DNA of 64,000 nt from assembly GCA_045539315.1 (NCBI GenBank), contig JAZQFC010000031.1, forward strand, positions 1 through 64,000, in the 5' to 3' direction. Positions 18,569-27,557 of the stretch are shown piece after piece (position 1 is the stretch's first letter; every line of letters starts with the position of its first letter). The DNA is from RUG11462 sp045539315. GTDB taxonomy: Bacteria; Bacillota; Clostridia; Oscillospirales; Acutalibacteraceae. The notes under the pieces are model-generated. The model was not told the DNA's origin. It made no database searches and saw only the letters and a program-made list of their open reading frames with translations. Both the position numbers and the translations under genes were made by a program.

Positions 18569-20657
18569 TATCTTTAGCCTTTTTAGAACGAGTTGTTTTT
18601 TCTTCGTAACCACAACCCTCGTTATTACATACAGTTATTCCGCCTCTGCGCTTGAAAAGAGTCTTTCCGCATTTAGGACAATTATTAGAAGTAGGAACAT
18701 CCCATGTCATAAATCCACAGTCTTTACCCTTTTCACAAGCAAAGTATTTATACCCTTTTTTTGATTTTAATTCAATGATTTTTGAATTACATTTTGGACA
18801 TAAGCCCTTTGTTTCAGTTGTAATAGATTTTGTGTTTTTGCATTTTGGATAGCCAGGACAAGCCAAAAACTTACCAAATTTGCTTGAACGAACAACCATT
18901 TTTCTACCACATTTTTCGCAAACAACATCGCTTTCTTCAACAGGTACTTTAACTTTTGCGCCATCCATTTTTTCTTCAGCAGAAATCAAAGTTTTATCAA
19001 AACCTTTGTAGAATTTTGCGAGCATTGTTTTCCATTCAACATCGCCTGTTTCAACATCATCAAGTTGATTTTCAACCTTTGCAGTAAACTTCTGGTCAAC
19101 GATTTCAGGGAAAAGTTCTGCTAACAAATCAGTAATAATCTCACCGAGTTTTGTTGGTACAAGAGATTTTTTATCTCTTTCAATATATTCACGGCTGATA
19201 ATCGTTGAAACTGTTGAAGCAAATGTACTAGGTCTGCCAATGCCACTTTCTTCAAGCATTTTAATAAGAGATGCCTCTGTATATCTTGCAGGTGGTTGAG
19301 TAAAATGCTGATTTGAGTTAAGTTTTTTAAGTTTAAGAATATCGCCAACAGCAAGTTCAGGAAGTGATTTAGCGTTCTCTTCCTTCTCATCTTTTCCTTC
19401 AACATAAAGACAAGTAAAACCATCAAATTTTACAGAATATCCACTTGCTTTAAAAGTATAACCATTTGCATCGATATCAACATTAACAGTGTTTTGTAAG
19501 CACTCTGCCATTAATGAGGCAATAAAACGCTCCCAAATGAGTTTATAAAGTTTGAATTGGTCATTTGTAAGAGAATCTTTAATGCTCATAGGTGTAAGAC
19601 GAGGGTTAGTTGGTCTAATAGCCTCGTGAGCATCTTGAGCGCCTTTTTTAGTTTTAAAATATCTTGGTTTAGAAGGCAAATAATTATCGCCATAAGTTTC
19701 TTTAATATAAGCAGTTGCATTCGCTCTTGCTTCTTCAGAAATTCTCAAAGAATCAGTACGCATATAGGTAATCAAACCTGTTGCGCCTTGTCCGTGAATT
19801 TCTACACCTTCGTAAAGATTTTGGGCAACACGCATTGTTTTTTGAGAATTGAAATTCAATTTTCTTGATGCTTCTTGTTGCAAAGTAGAAGTGATAAATG
19901 GAGGAGCAGGTTGTCTTTTTCTAATACCTTTTTCTACATTTTTAACTATATACTCCGCGCCATTTAAATCTTCTAAAATAGCATTAGCACTAGACTCATC
20001 AGTGATTTTAATCTTTTTACCGTTTTTTTCTAAACTTAAATGAGACTCAACATTGCTTCTGCCTTTTGAAAGAGTTGCATCAATGCTCCAATATTCCTCT
20101 GGAATGAACGCTCTGATTTCTTTTTCTCTATCTACAACTATTTTGAGCGCTGCAGACTGACATCTACCAGCGGATAAACCTCTTTTAACTTTTCTCCAAA
20201 GAAACGGACTTAATTTATAGCCAACTATTCTATCAAGAACTCTTCTTGCTTGTTGAGCATCAACTAAATCCATATCAATTTTTCTAGGATTTTTAATGCC
20301 TTCTTCAACGCCTTTTTTTGTAATCTCATTAAATGTTACTCTATTGAGTTCATTTTGATCAAGACCCAAAATATAACAAAGATGCCAAGAAATAGCCTCT
20401 CCTTCTCTATCCGGGTCCCCCGCGAGATATACAAAATCAGCCTTTGCCGCTTTTGAACGAAGCGATTTAATAATTTCTTTTTTATCGCTCATTTCAAGAT
20501 ATTTAGGCTCAAAATTGTTTTCTATATCAACACCCATTTTAGATTTAGGCAAATCTCTGATATGACCCATACAAGCCACAACTTCATAATCTGCACCTAA
20601 ATACTTTTTAACGGTTTTTGCTTTACCAGGTGATTCAAGTATAACTAATTTAGACAT
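18561..20657 (-). CDS. topA: DNA topoisomerase I
   Basis: A type IA topoisomerase (698 aa) that relaxes negative supercoils. The start is ATG 20655-20657 (MSKLVILESPGKAKT), with SD GGAGAG directly upstream. The Toprim domain holds the LAGDPDREGEAI acidic triad. The catalytic tyrosine is Tyr298 in LITYMRTDS. Three C-terminal four-cysteine zinc ribbons follow, about 580-690. It lies between dprA and trmFO in the operon. Confidence 0.98.
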   Translation of the reverse strand: MSKLVILESPGKAKTVKKYLGADYEVVACMGHIRDLPKSKMGVDIENNFEPKYLEMSDKKEIIKSLRSKAAKADFVYLAGDPDREGEAISWHLCYILGLDQNELNRVTFNEITKKGVEEGIKNPRKIDMDLVDAQQARRVLDRIVGYKLSPFLWRKVKRGLSAGRCQSAALKIVVDREKEIRAFIPEEYWSIDATLSKGRSNVESHLSLEKNGKKIKITDESSANAILEDLNGAEYIVKNVEKGIRKRQPAPPFITSTLQQEASRKLNFNSQKTMRVAQNLYEGVEIHGQGATGLITYMRTDSLRISEEARANATAYIKETYGDNYLPSKPRYFKTKKGAQDAHEAIRPTNPRLTPMSIKDSLTNDQFKLYKLIWERFIASLMAECLQNTVNVDIDANGYTFKASGYSVKFDGFTCLYVEGKDEKEENAKSLPELAVGDILKLKKLNSNQHFTQPPARYTEASLIKMLEESGIGRPSTFASTVSTIISREYIERDKKSLVPTKLGEIITDLLAELFPEIVDQKFTAKVENQLDDVETGDVEWKTMLAKFYKGFDKTLISAEEKMDGAKVKVPVEESDVVCEKCGRKMVVRSSKFGKFLACPGYPKCKNTKSITTETKGLCPKCNSKIIELKSKKGYKYFACEKGKDCGFMTWDVPTSNNCPKCGKTLFKRRGGITVCNNEGCGYEEKTTRSKKAKDNE

Positions 20658-20671
20658 AACTCTCTCCAATT

Positions 20672-21934
20672 TTATTTAATTTCAAATCTGCCACCAGGCA
20701 GAGAATTTATTATTCCATTTATTTCAAGTTCTGTTAGATAAAACATAATATCAGCGGCATCTAAACCGGTTTTTTCAGATATATCATCAGACGATAAAGG
20801 TTCATTGTCAAAACAATCATAAACAACCTTTAAATTTTCATCGCCTTGAATGTTTAAATCTTCAAACTTTACTTTTTCTTTTACAAAAACTTCTTTTTCA
20901 ACCTTTTCTTTAACAGTTTTGGTCAAAGATTTGTTGTTTTTCTTATTTTTGGTTGTTTTAGAAGACTTTTTATCAACTTTTTTGCTGTATTTTATCTGAA
21001 GTTTTAAAAAGACATCGTCATCATAAATTGCAGCACCTGCATATCTAAGATTTAATTTATGTGGATATGCAAATATATATTCATTCAACACATCGTTTGC
21101 AGAATATACAGGAGTGGCACCTTCTTGCAATAATTTATTAGAGCCTCGGTAATTATCATTTGATAAATCGCCGGGAACTATAAAAATATCTTTACCATAT
21201 TCGAGCGCATAACTAACTGTAATTGAAACTCCGCTTACTTCAGGAACTTCAATACCAACAACACCCATAGAAAGCGCTGCCATTATTCTATTTCTGATTT
21301 GAAAAGCATCGCGTTCAACTCTACCTAATGGTTGAACTTCACTTATTACTGCGCCACAGTTTTCAACCTGTTTTCTCACATCTTTAAGTGAATTAAGATA
21401 ATTATAATCAACACCACAAGGTCTCACAATTACAGAAGGCTTTTTAGCATACAAAGCACCTTGAGAACATTTGGTATCTATACCGTCTGCTCCGCCACTA
21501 ACAACAATGGCGCCTGCTTGTGCTATTCTATAACTTAATGTAGCCGCAATAATCATACCATTTAAAGAGCATTTACGCGTGCCGATCATAGTTATAGCAA
21601 CTTCTTCATTAAAGTTAGGCAGTTCACCACGAACATATAAAACAGTAGGTGGATTCATAATACGCTTTAATGATAATGGATAGTTCTCATCTTCAATAGT
21701 TACTATTCCAATATCATTTTTATCGCAATATTTGATTATTGATTCTGCTTTTCTTAAATTATATGAAACTAACTTTTCATAACTTTTATCCGTCAAAAAT
21801 TCAACTTGACTTCTCTTTAAAGACTTATCAAATAATTGACTAACATCTTCAACATTTTCAAGTATTTTAGACACTTCAATAGAGCCATACCCTAAAATGT
21901 TTTGCAATGCAACCCAATAAATTGCATTTTTCAT
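20672..21934 (-). CDS. dprA: DNA-processing protein DprA
   Basis: A 420-aa DprA/Smf protein, which loads RecA on incoming single-stranded DNA during transformation. Order of domains: a helical N-terminal region, the Rossmann core with MIGTRKCS and VSGGADGID, then a Lys-rich linker (about 322-355). The C-terminal winged-helix DprA domain is about 357-420 (PLSSDDISEKTGLDAADIMFYLTEL). It overlaps trmH by four bases (ATGA). No comEA, comEC or comF is in the window. Confidence 0.96.
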   Translation of the reverse strand: MKNAIYWVALQNILGYGSIEVSKILENVEDVSQLFDKSLKRSQVEFLTDKSYEKLVSYNLRKAESIIKYCDKNDIGIVTIEDENYPLSLKRIMNPPTVLYVRGELPNFNEEVAITMIGTRKCSLNGMIIAATLSYRIAQAGAIVVSGGADGIDTKCSQGALYAKKPSVIVRPCGVDYNYLNSLKDVRKQVENCGAVISEVQPLGRVERDAFQIRNRIMAALSMGVVGIEVPEVSGVSITVSYALEYGKDIFIVPGDLSNDNYRGSNKLLQEGATPVYSANDVLNEYIFAYPHKLNLRYAGAAIYDDDVFLKLQIKYSKKVDKKSSKTTKNKKNNKSLTKTVKEKVEKEVFVKEKVKFEDLNIQGDENLKVVYDCFDNEPLSSDDISEKTGLDAADIMFYLTELEINGIINSLPGGRFEIK

Positions 21935-22725
21935 AAACTATCACGCACCATTTCAAACATCAAAACTGATGCCGCGGCCGCCGCATTTAAAGATTCTGCT
22001 CGTCCAAGCATAGGAATAGTAATTGAATTATCGCATTTGTTTATAACATCATCGTTTAAACCATTTGCCTCATTACCAATTAACATAGCGCATCTGCCTG
22101 AAAAAGAAACATTTGTTATTTTTTTAGCAGTATCTCTTGGTGTTGACGCAAATGACTTAAATTTATTTTGTTTTAAAAATGCAAAAGTTTCATCAATATC
22201 AAGTTGTAAAACAGGTAGTCTAAATAAAGCGCCCATTGAAGCGCGCAATGCTTTTGGGTTGTAAATGTCGCAACCGCCACTAACTATAAGCGCATCAATT
22301 CCAAACGCCTCAGCAGTACGACTAATCGTGCCAATATTAGCAGGGTCTTGAACATCAACAAGCACAGTAAATTTTGAATTATCATTTAATTTTAAATCAC
22401 AGTTAATATTTTTACAAACACAAACAATTCCTTGCGGAGATACTGTATCACAAATATGTTTCATAATTTCTTCAGTAACTATGTATGTTTCACTTGCTTT
22501 TTCTATTAACTTTTCAGCATCATCTTTGCATTTATTAAGACAATTTTCAGTTATAAAAACGGTTTGAATTTCAACACCGCTTTTGTAAGCATCAAAGCAT
22601 AATCTTATGCCTTCAACTACAAATAAGCCGTTCTGACTTCTCATTTTCGAAGAACAAAACAGCTTGAGTGTATCTTTAATTTTTTGGTTGCTTTTACTGG
22701 AAATTAATTTCAAACCAAACACCAA
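21931..22725 (-). CDS. SpoU/TrmH-family RNA 2'-O-methyltransferase
   Basis: A 264-aa SPOUT methyltransferase. The N-terminal substrate-binding domain (about 8-95) precedes the knotted SAM-binding core. The core has DVQDPANIGTISRTAEAFG (motif 1), GNEANGLND (motif 2) and ITIPMLGRAESLNAAAAASVL (motif 3). It methylates a 2'-hydroxyl in rRNA or tRNA, with the site unknown. The start is uncertain: TTG 22725, GTG 22722 or TTG 22713 all follow a weak GGAAA. It is the first gene of the long operon that runs to the GH5 gene at 3044. Confidence 0.88.
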   Translation of the reverse strand: MVFGLKLISSKSNQKIKDTLKLFCSSKMRSQNGLFVVEGIRLCFDAYKSGVEIQTVFITENCLNKCKDDAEKLIEKASETYIVTEEIMKHICDTVSPQGIVCVCKNINCDLKLNDNSKFTVLVDVQDPANIGTISRTAEAFGIDALIVSGGCDIYNPKALRASMGALFRLPVLQLDIDETFAFLKQNKFKSFASTPRDTAKKITNVSFSGRCAMLIGNEANGLNDDVINKCDNSITIPMLGRAESLNAAAAASVLMFEMVRDSL

Positions 22726-22761
22726 TTTCCGTATAAATTTTTAAAAAAATAAACAAAACGC

Positions 22762-22786
22762 ACCCGAAGACAAAATGACTCCGGGT
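22762..22786 (-). terminator. Terminator after rplT
   Basis: The 8-bp stem ACCCGGAG / CTTCGGGT on the minus strand has one G-U pair and a 9-nt loop. It is followed by GCGTTTTG and then a run of T. Confidence 0.75.
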
Positions 22787-22798
22787 ACGAATTTCATA

Positions 22799-23155
22799 TT
22801 ACTTTAAAGCTTCTTTAGCTTGTTCGCAAAGAGCTGTGAAACCTGCTGCATCTGAAACAGCCAATTCAGCAAGCATCTTTCTGTTCATGCCAATTCCAGC
22901 TTTTTTAAGACCGTTGATGAATGTTGAGTAGTTCATACCATTCATTTTGCAAGCAGCAGAAATACGAGTAATCCAGAGTCTTCTGAAATCTCTTTTCTTT
23001 TGTTTACGGCCGATATAAGCATATTGACCTGATTTCATAACTGCTTGTTTAGCAGTTTTAAAAAGTTTATGTTTAGAACCAAAGTAACCTTTAGCTAATT
23101 TTAAAGTTTTATTTCTTCTTTTGCGAGTCATCATCGCACCTTTAACTCTTGCCAT
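22799..23155 (-). CDS. rplT: 50S ribosomal protein L20
   Basis: A 118-aa L20 of normal length. It starts MARVKGAMMTRKRRNKTLK and has the KLAKGYFGSKHKLFKTAKQA core. It binds 23S rRNA early in assembly and in Firmicutes also represses its own operon by binding the infC leader RNA. It is the last gene of infC-rpmI-rplT and ends at the hairpin 22762-22786. The candidate L20 target is the leader at 23938-24084. Confidence 0.99.
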   Translation of the reverse strand: MARVKGAMMTRKRRNKTLKLAKGYFGSKHKLFKTAKQAVMKSGQYAYIGRKQKKRDFRRLWITRISAACKMNGMNYSTFINGLKKAGIGMNRKMLAELAVSDAAGFTALCEQAKEALK

Positions 23156-23197
23156 TGTTTATCGTTCCTTTCTTTAGGCGTTAAAAATAGATTCTTC

Positions 23198-23395
23198 TTA
23201 TTTATAAGGAATAAGTCTCTTTACTGCTGGTGTATTTGTTTTATCAGCGATAGTTGTTTTTCTCAAGTTTCTCTTTCTCTTTGTTGTTTTCTTGTTGAGA
23301 ATGTGTGATTTAAAAGCGTGAGCTCTTTTTACTTTTCCGTTTTTAGTAAGATTAAATCTCTTTTTTGCACCGGAATGGGTTTTAATTTTAGGCAT
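23198..23395 (-). CDS. rpmI: 50S ribosomal protein L35
   Basis: A 65-aa L35 at full family length. It starts MPKIKTHSGAKKRFNLT, ends TPAVKRLIPYK and is strongly basic, with the KRKRNLRK tract. It lies between infC and rplT, the universal order of this operon. Confidence 0.99.
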   Translation of the reverse strand: MPKIKTHSGAKKRFNLTKNGKVKRAHAFKSHILNKKTTKRKRNLRKTTIADKTNTPAVKRLIPYK

Positions 23396-23418
23396 TGTAT
23401 TGTCCTCCTCAAATATTG

Positions 23419-23937
23419 TTAATTCTTCTTAGGCGCTAAAAACATCAGCATGTTTCTACCTTCCATTTTAGCAGGCTTTTCAATTGCTGCAAATTCTGTA
23501 CAAGCTTCTGCGAATCTATTCATAGTATCAAGACCAAGTTCGGTATGACCGATGGCACGACCTTTAAAACGAATAGAAACTTTAACTTTATCGCCGTTAG
23601 CAATAAAGCGTTGAGTATGCTTTAATTTTGTGTTGAAATCGTGAACATCAATGTTAAGACCAAGTCTGATTTCTTTAGTTTCAACAACCTTTTGTGCTTT
23701 TCTTGCTTCCTTTTCCTTTTTAGCCTGGTCAAATTTGAACTTACCATAGTCCATAATTTTACAAACAGGCGGTTCAGCATTAGGAGCAATTTTCACAAGG
23801 TCAAGGTTAGCGGCTTCTGCTTTTTTTAAAGCTTCTTCAGAAGACACGATACCAAGTTGCGCACCGTCAGCACCAATAAGTCTTACTTTTTCGTCTCTGA
23901 TTTCTTCGTTAATGGAATGTTCTTTTTTACTGATGAT
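23419..23937 (-). CDS. infC: Translation initiation factor IF-3 (ATC start)
   Basis: IF-3 (about 172 aa) binds the 30S subunit and checks start codon and initiator tRNA. The family N-terminus (EHSINEEIRDEKVRLIGADG) begins right after two ATC codons at 23935-23937 and 23932-23934. These are 6 and 9 bases past a strong SD, GGAGGTG (23942-23948). No ATG, GTG or TTG is present there. The next in-frame ATG upstream (23992-23994) lies just outside the leader terminator, lacks an SD and would add 19 unrelated residues. A rare AUC start fits the known use of AUU by infC for autoregulation. Both IF-3 domains and the linker (KKEKEARKAQK) are intact. Confidence 0.93.
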   Translation of the reverse strand: MISKKEHSINEEIRDEKVRLIGADGAQLGIVSSEEALKKAEAANLDLVKIAPNAEPPVCKIMDYGKFKFDQAKKEKEARKAQKVVETKEIRLGLNIDVHDFNTKLKHTQRFIANGDKVKVSIRFKGRAIGHTELGLDTMNRFAEACTEFAAIEKPAKMEGRNMLMFLAPKKN

Positions 23938-24084
23938 TAAACACCTCCGATAAATTTTACAACAAAAAAAGACGGAATAATTTCCGTCCGACACAAAACC
24001 GCATAATTACACTAAAAAAGCGGTAAGATTGGCCTTGTTAAGATAAAACCACAAGGCGAGAACCGGACGTTCTTCTTTGTTGTT
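23938..24084 (-). promoter_or_regulatory. L20-type leader/attenuator of infC operon
   Basis: A leader of about 145 nt ends in a terminator hairpin, GACGGAA / TTCCGTC (23971-23988), followed by seven U. Upstream hairpins are AGAAC/GTTCT (24059-24073) and GCCTTGT/ACAAGGC (24032-24057). CGTCCG, in and beside the loop of the first (24064-24069), can pair with CGGACG at 23985-23990. That pairing overlaps the 5' arm of the terminator and so could act as an antiterminator. This matches the known Bacillus infC leader, where L20 binding favours termination. Confidence 0.75.
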
Positions 24085-24090
24085 GATGAT

Positions 24091-24119
24091 ATCTTACCAC
24101 ATCTTTACCGCTTTGTCAA
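24091..24119 (-). promoter_or_regulatory. Sigma-A promoter of infC-rpmI-rplT
   Basis: -35 TTGACA (24114-24119) and -10 TAAGAT (24091-24096) have a 17-base spacer. They sit between the tgt stop and the attenuator leader. Confidence 0.88.
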
Positions 24120-24126
24120 GTCTTTT

Positions 24127-25260
24127 TTATATTCTTTTATCAATTACGCCCTTTTGTGATTTATAAAATTCTTCGTATCTATCTTCATCTATTGCTTTTC
24201 TTATCTTCTCCATAAGAGTGTTATAAAAATAGAGATTGTGAATAACACAAAGGCGCATTCCAAGCATTTCATTTGCTTTAAGCAAATGTCTGATATATGC
24301 TTTTGAATGTTTCCTGCAAACAGGGCAATCACATTCTGTATCAATCGGTTCTTCATCAAGCATATATTTTGCATTATTAAGATTAACGATGCCTTTCCAA
24401 GTGAAAAGTTGTCCATGTCTTGCATTTCTTGATGGCATTACACAGTCAAACAAGTCAACTCCCCTACGCACACCCTCGATAATATTCATAGGAGTACCGA
24501 CGCCCATTAAATAACGAATTTTATCTTTAGGTGCAAATGGCTCTACTGCTTCAATTACAGAATACATAACCTCCGCAGGCTCGCCTACTGCAAGACCACC
24601 TATTGCATAACCATCTAAATCCATATCAGCAATAATTTTCATATGCTCTGCTCTTAAATCTTCAAAAGTGCAACCTTGATTGATACCAAATAAAAGTTGA
24701 TTCTTATTTATAGTATCATCACGCATATTTAATTCTTTCATTTTCTTCTGGCAACGCTCTAACCAACGAGTTGTTCGTTTACAAGACTCTTGGGCATAAG
24801 AATAAGGCGCAGGATTTTCAACACATTCATCAAAAGCCATAGCAATAGTCGATGCTAAATTAGACTGAATTTGCATACTTTCTTCAGGACCCATAAAAAT
24901 TTTATGACCATCTATATGAGAACGAAATTCAACGCCTTCTTCAGAAATCTTACGAAGACTGCTTAAAGAAAAAACTTGAAATCCGCCGCTATCAGTTAAA
25001 ATAGGACCATTAAAACCTGTAAATTTATGCAAACCACCAAGTTTTTTGACATTTTCATCACCTGGTCGAAGGTGCAAATGATAGGTATTGCAAAGTTGTA
25101 CTTGACACTTATTCTCCATCAAATCATAGGCAGAAACAGCGCCTTTAATAGCGCCACAAGTAGCAACATTCATAAAAGCAGGTGTTTGCACAGTTCCGTG
25201 AACGGTTGTAAATTCGCCTCGTCTTGCGCTACCGTCTTTTTTTAGTAATTTATATGACAT
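24127..25260 (-). CDS. tgt: Queuine tRNA-ribosyltransferase
   Basis: Bacterial TGT (377 aa) swaps guanine 34 for preQ1 in GUN-anticodon tRNAs. It has a TIM barrel with ILTDSGGFQVFSL (catalytic Asp region), the GINQGCTFEDLR and GLAVGEP motifs, and FDCVMPSRNARHG. The zinc site CDCPVC...H is near the C-terminus. It follows queA by nine bases, so the two successive steps of queuosine synthesis are made together. Confidence 0.98.
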   Translation of the reverse strand: MSYKLLKKDGSARRGEFTTVHGTVQTPAFMNVATCGAIKGAVSAYDLMENKCQVQLCNTYHLHLRPGDENVKKLGGLHKFTGFNGPILTDSGGFQVFSLSSLRKISEEGVEFRSHIDGHKIFMGPEESMQIQSNLASTIAMAFDECVENPAPYSYAQESCKRTTRWLERCQKKMKELNMRDDTINKNQLLFGINQGCTFEDLRAEHMKIIADMDLDGYAIGGLAVGEPAEVMYSVIEAVEPFAPKDKIRYLMGVGTPMNIIEGVRRGVDLFDCVMPSRNARHGQLFTWKGIVNLNNAKYMLDEEPIDTECDCPVCRKHSKAYIRHLLKANEMLGMRLCVIHNLYFYNTLMEKIRKAIDEDRYEEFYKSQKGVIDKRI

Positions 25261-25269
25261 AAAGCTCTC

Positions 25270-26292
25270 CTAACTAATAAACATAGCATCGCCAAATGAG
25301 AAAAATCTATATTTTTCATCAACTGCGATTTTGTACGCATTTAAAACATTTTCACGCCCTGCAAGCGCAGAAATAAGCATTATCAATGTGCTTTCAGGCA
25401 AGTGAAAATTAGTGATAAGCGCATCTAAACATTTAAACTCATAACCAGGGTAAATAAATATAGATGTATCCCCTTCGTCTGCTTTAATCTCACCTTTTGA
25501 AGCAACCGATTCAACAGTTCTGCAAGATGTTGTTCCAACACAAATAACTCTACCATCGTTTTTCTTTGTTTCATTAATAATTTGTGCTGTTTCTTCAGGC
25601 ATTATATAATGTTCAGAATGCATTAAATGGTCTTCAATATTATCTGCCTTTACAGGTCTAAATGTTCCAAGACCAACATGTAAAGTTACATAAGCAATTT
25701 TTACGCCTTTTTCCTTGATTTTATCAAGCAATTCATTAGTAAAATGAAGTCCCGCTGTTGGTGCCGCTGCGCTTCCCTCATACTTTGCATAAACAGTTTG
25801 ATAACGTTTGCAATCTTTTAGGGTTTCATGAATATAATGTGGTAACGGCATTTCACCAACTTTATCTAAAACTTCATAAAAATTGCCTTCATATGAAAAT
25901 TTAATAATACGGTTGCCGTCATCTTTAACATCTGTTACAACTGCACTTAAAATATCATTAGCAAATGTAAATTCATAACCAACTTTTGCTTTTTTACCAG
26001 GACCTGCAAGACATTCCCATTTATCATCGCCCAAGTTTTTCAAAAGCAAAAACTCAACAACAGCGCCTGTATCTACACGAGTGCCATATATTCTAGCAGG
26101 AATAACTTTTGTATTATTAAGAACCAAACAGTCGCCTTTATGCAAGTAATCCAATATATCATAAAAGTGCTTGTGTTCAACTTTTCCTGTATCTTTATCA
26201 AGAAGCATTAACCTTGATTCTTCTCTGTTTTTAGCAGGGTGTTGAGCAATTAATTCTTCAGGTAAATTGTAATAAAAATCCTGCTTTCTCAT
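25270..26292 (-). CDS. queA: S-adenosylmethionine:tRNA ribosyltransferase-isomerase
   Basis: QueA (340 aa) transfers the ribosyl part of SAM to preQ1-tRNA to give epoxyqueuosine. It starts MRKQDFYYNLPEELIAQHPA and has the CLVLNNTKVIPAR, GLHFT, YVTLHVGLGTFRPV and TNFHLPESTL motifs, all as in the family and at normal length. It is first in a queA-tgt operon, with a promoter at 26381-26409 divergent from the asd promoter. Confidence 0.98.
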   Translation of the reverse strand: MRKQDFYYNLPEELIAQHPAKNREESRLMLLDKDTGKVEHKHFYDILDYLHKGDCLVLNNTKVIPARIYGTRVDTGAVVEFLLLKNLGDDKWECLAGPGKKAKVGYEFTFANDILSAVVTDVKDDGNRIIKFSYEGNFYEVLDKVGEMPLPHYIHETLKDCKRYQTVYAKYEGSAAAPTAGLHFTNELLDKIKEKGVKIAYVTLHVGLGTFRPVKADNIEDHLMHSEHYIMPEETAQIINETKKNDGRVICVGTTSCRTVESVASKGEIKADEGDTSIFIYPGYEFKCLDALITNFHLPESTLIMLISALAGRENVLNAYKIAVDEKYRFFSFGDAMFIS

Positions 26293-26293
26293 A

Positions 26294-26322
26294 TTGACAT
26301 TCCTTTCATTATATGATAAAAT
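26294..26322 (+). promoter_or_regulatory. Promoter of asd-dapA-dapB operon
   Basis: Perfect -35 TTGACA (26294-26299), 17-base spacer and -10 TAAAAT (26317-26322) on the plus strand, overlapping the start codon region of divergent queA. The leader to asd would be about 120 nt. I find no lysine riboswitch-like structure in it, which is too short for one. Confidence 0.75.
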
Positions 26323-26380
26323 ATATCGAAAATGATTTATATAATAGGGTTATATGGTTATTTTTTCTTTCGTGACTTCT

Positions 26381-26409
26381 ATTATATTGCATTTCAAAAG
26401 ATTTTACAA
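26381..26409 (-). promoter_or_regulatory. Promoter of queA-tgt
   Basis: Minus-strand -35 TTGTAA (26404-26409), 17-base spacer and perfect -10 TATAAT (26381-26386). It lies inside the asd leader, so the two promoters face each other across about 60 bases and their transcripts overlap. Confidence 0.75.
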
Positions 26410-26449
26410 GATATTTTTATAACATTTATATAGATTGGAAGGATTTTTT

Positions 26450-27532
26450 ATGAAAAAGTACAAAGTTGGTATTGTTGGTGCTACAGGTATGGTTGGTCAG
26501 CGTTTTGCTGTATTGCTTGAAAACCATCCTTGGTATGAAGTTGTGGCTCTTGCTGCTTCTCCTCGTTCAAAAGGCAAAACCTACAAAGAGGCTGTTGGCT
26601 CTCGTTGGGCTTTAGAAGAACCAATGCCAAAATCAATGGAAGATTTAGTTATCTTTGACGCAACTGCTGATATTGATGAAATCACTTCAATGGTTGATTT
26701 TGTTTTCTGTGCAGTTGATATGAAAAAAGATGAAATCAAAGCATTAGAAATTGAATACGCTAAGCATGAGTGTCCAGTAATTTCTAACAATTCAGCGCAC
26801 AGAGGCACTTCTGATGTTCCTATGATAGTTCCTGAACTTAACCATGAACATGCTGAAATTATCAATGCTCAAAGAAAACATTTAGGCACTAAAAAAGGTT
26901 TTGTAGCAGTAAAATCAAACTGTTCTTTGCAGTCATATGTTCCTGCTCTCTATCCTTTGCACGAAAAGTACGGTGTTAAAGATGTTTTAGTATGTACTTA
27001 CCAAGCAATTTCAGGCGCAGGCAAAACTTTTGATACTTGGCCTGAAATGATTGATAACGTTATTCCATTTATCGGTGGCGAAGAAGAAAAATCTGAACAA
27101 GAGCCACTTAAAATTTGGGGTAAAATTGAAGGTGAAGAAATCGTTCCTGCGACTGCTCCTAACTTTACTGCTCAATGTTTAAGAGTTCCTGTTTCAAATG
27201 GTCATATGGGTGCAGTTTTTGTAAACTTCGAGAAAAAACCTTCAAAAGAAGAAATGATTGAAATTTGGAGAAACTTCTCTTCAGTTCCACAAGAGTTGGA
27301 ACTTCCTTCTGCTCCTAAACATTTCTTATACTACTATGAAGAAGACAATATGCCACAAACAAAACTCAATCGTATGAATGAGAATGGTATGGCAGTTTCA
27401 ATTGGTAGACTTAGAGAAGATACTCAATATGATTATAAATTTGTTTGTCTCTCACATAACACTTTAAGAGGTGCTGCAGGTGGTGCTCTTCTTATGGCAG
27501 AACTTCTTACTGCTAAAGGTTATATGGACTAA
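26450..27532 (+). CDS. asd: Aspartate-semialdehyde dehydrogenase (archaeal/fungal type)
   Basis: Asd (360 aa) reduces aspartyl phosphate to aspartate semialdehyde, the branch point for lysine/DAP, threonine and methionine. The start is ATG 26450-26452 behind SD GGAAGGA. An ATG 15 bases earlier lacks the spacing. The NADP-binding GATGMVG is at the N-terminus, and the catalytic Cys158 is in VKSNCSLQ. Length and motifs match the archaeal/fungal subgroup rather than the classic 340-aa bacterial form. It is first in asd-dapA-dapB-ACT, the only plus-strand operon of the window. Confidence 0.95.
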   Translation: MKKYKVGIVGATGMVGQRFAVLLENHPWYEVVALAASPRSKGKTYKEAVGSRWALEEPMPKSMEDLVIFDATADIDEITSMVDFVFCAVDMKKDEIKALEIEYAKHECPVISNNSAHRGTSDVPMIVPELNHEHAEIINAQRKHLGTKKGFVAVKSNCSLQSYVPALYPLHEKYGVKDVLVCTYQAISGAGKTFDTWPEMIDNVIPFIGGEEEKSEQEPLKIWGKIEGEEIVPATAPNFTAQCLRVPVSNGHMGAVFVNFEKKPSKEEMIEIWRNFSSVPQELELPSAPKHFLYYYEEDNMPQTKLNRMNENGMAVSIGRLREDTQYDYKFVCLSHNTLRGAAGGALLMAELLTAKGYMD

Positions 27533-27557
27533 TTTTTTTAGAAAGGATTTGAAGATT

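Noticed and set aside
23938..23994. ATG at 23992-23994 as the infC start
   Set aside because: No SD precedes it, it lies just before the leader terminator, and the added residues are unlike IF-3. The GGAGGTG-ATC start fits better.
26427..26432. TATATA just before asd as a -10 box
   Set aside because: It is only four bases from the SD, so a transcript starting from it would lose the ribosome site. TTGACA-17-TAAAAT at 26294-26322 is better.
26323..26449. Lysine riboswitch in the asd leader
   Set aside because: The leader is about 120 nt with no visible multi-helix junction or terminator. The lysine riboswitch is longer and strongly structured.
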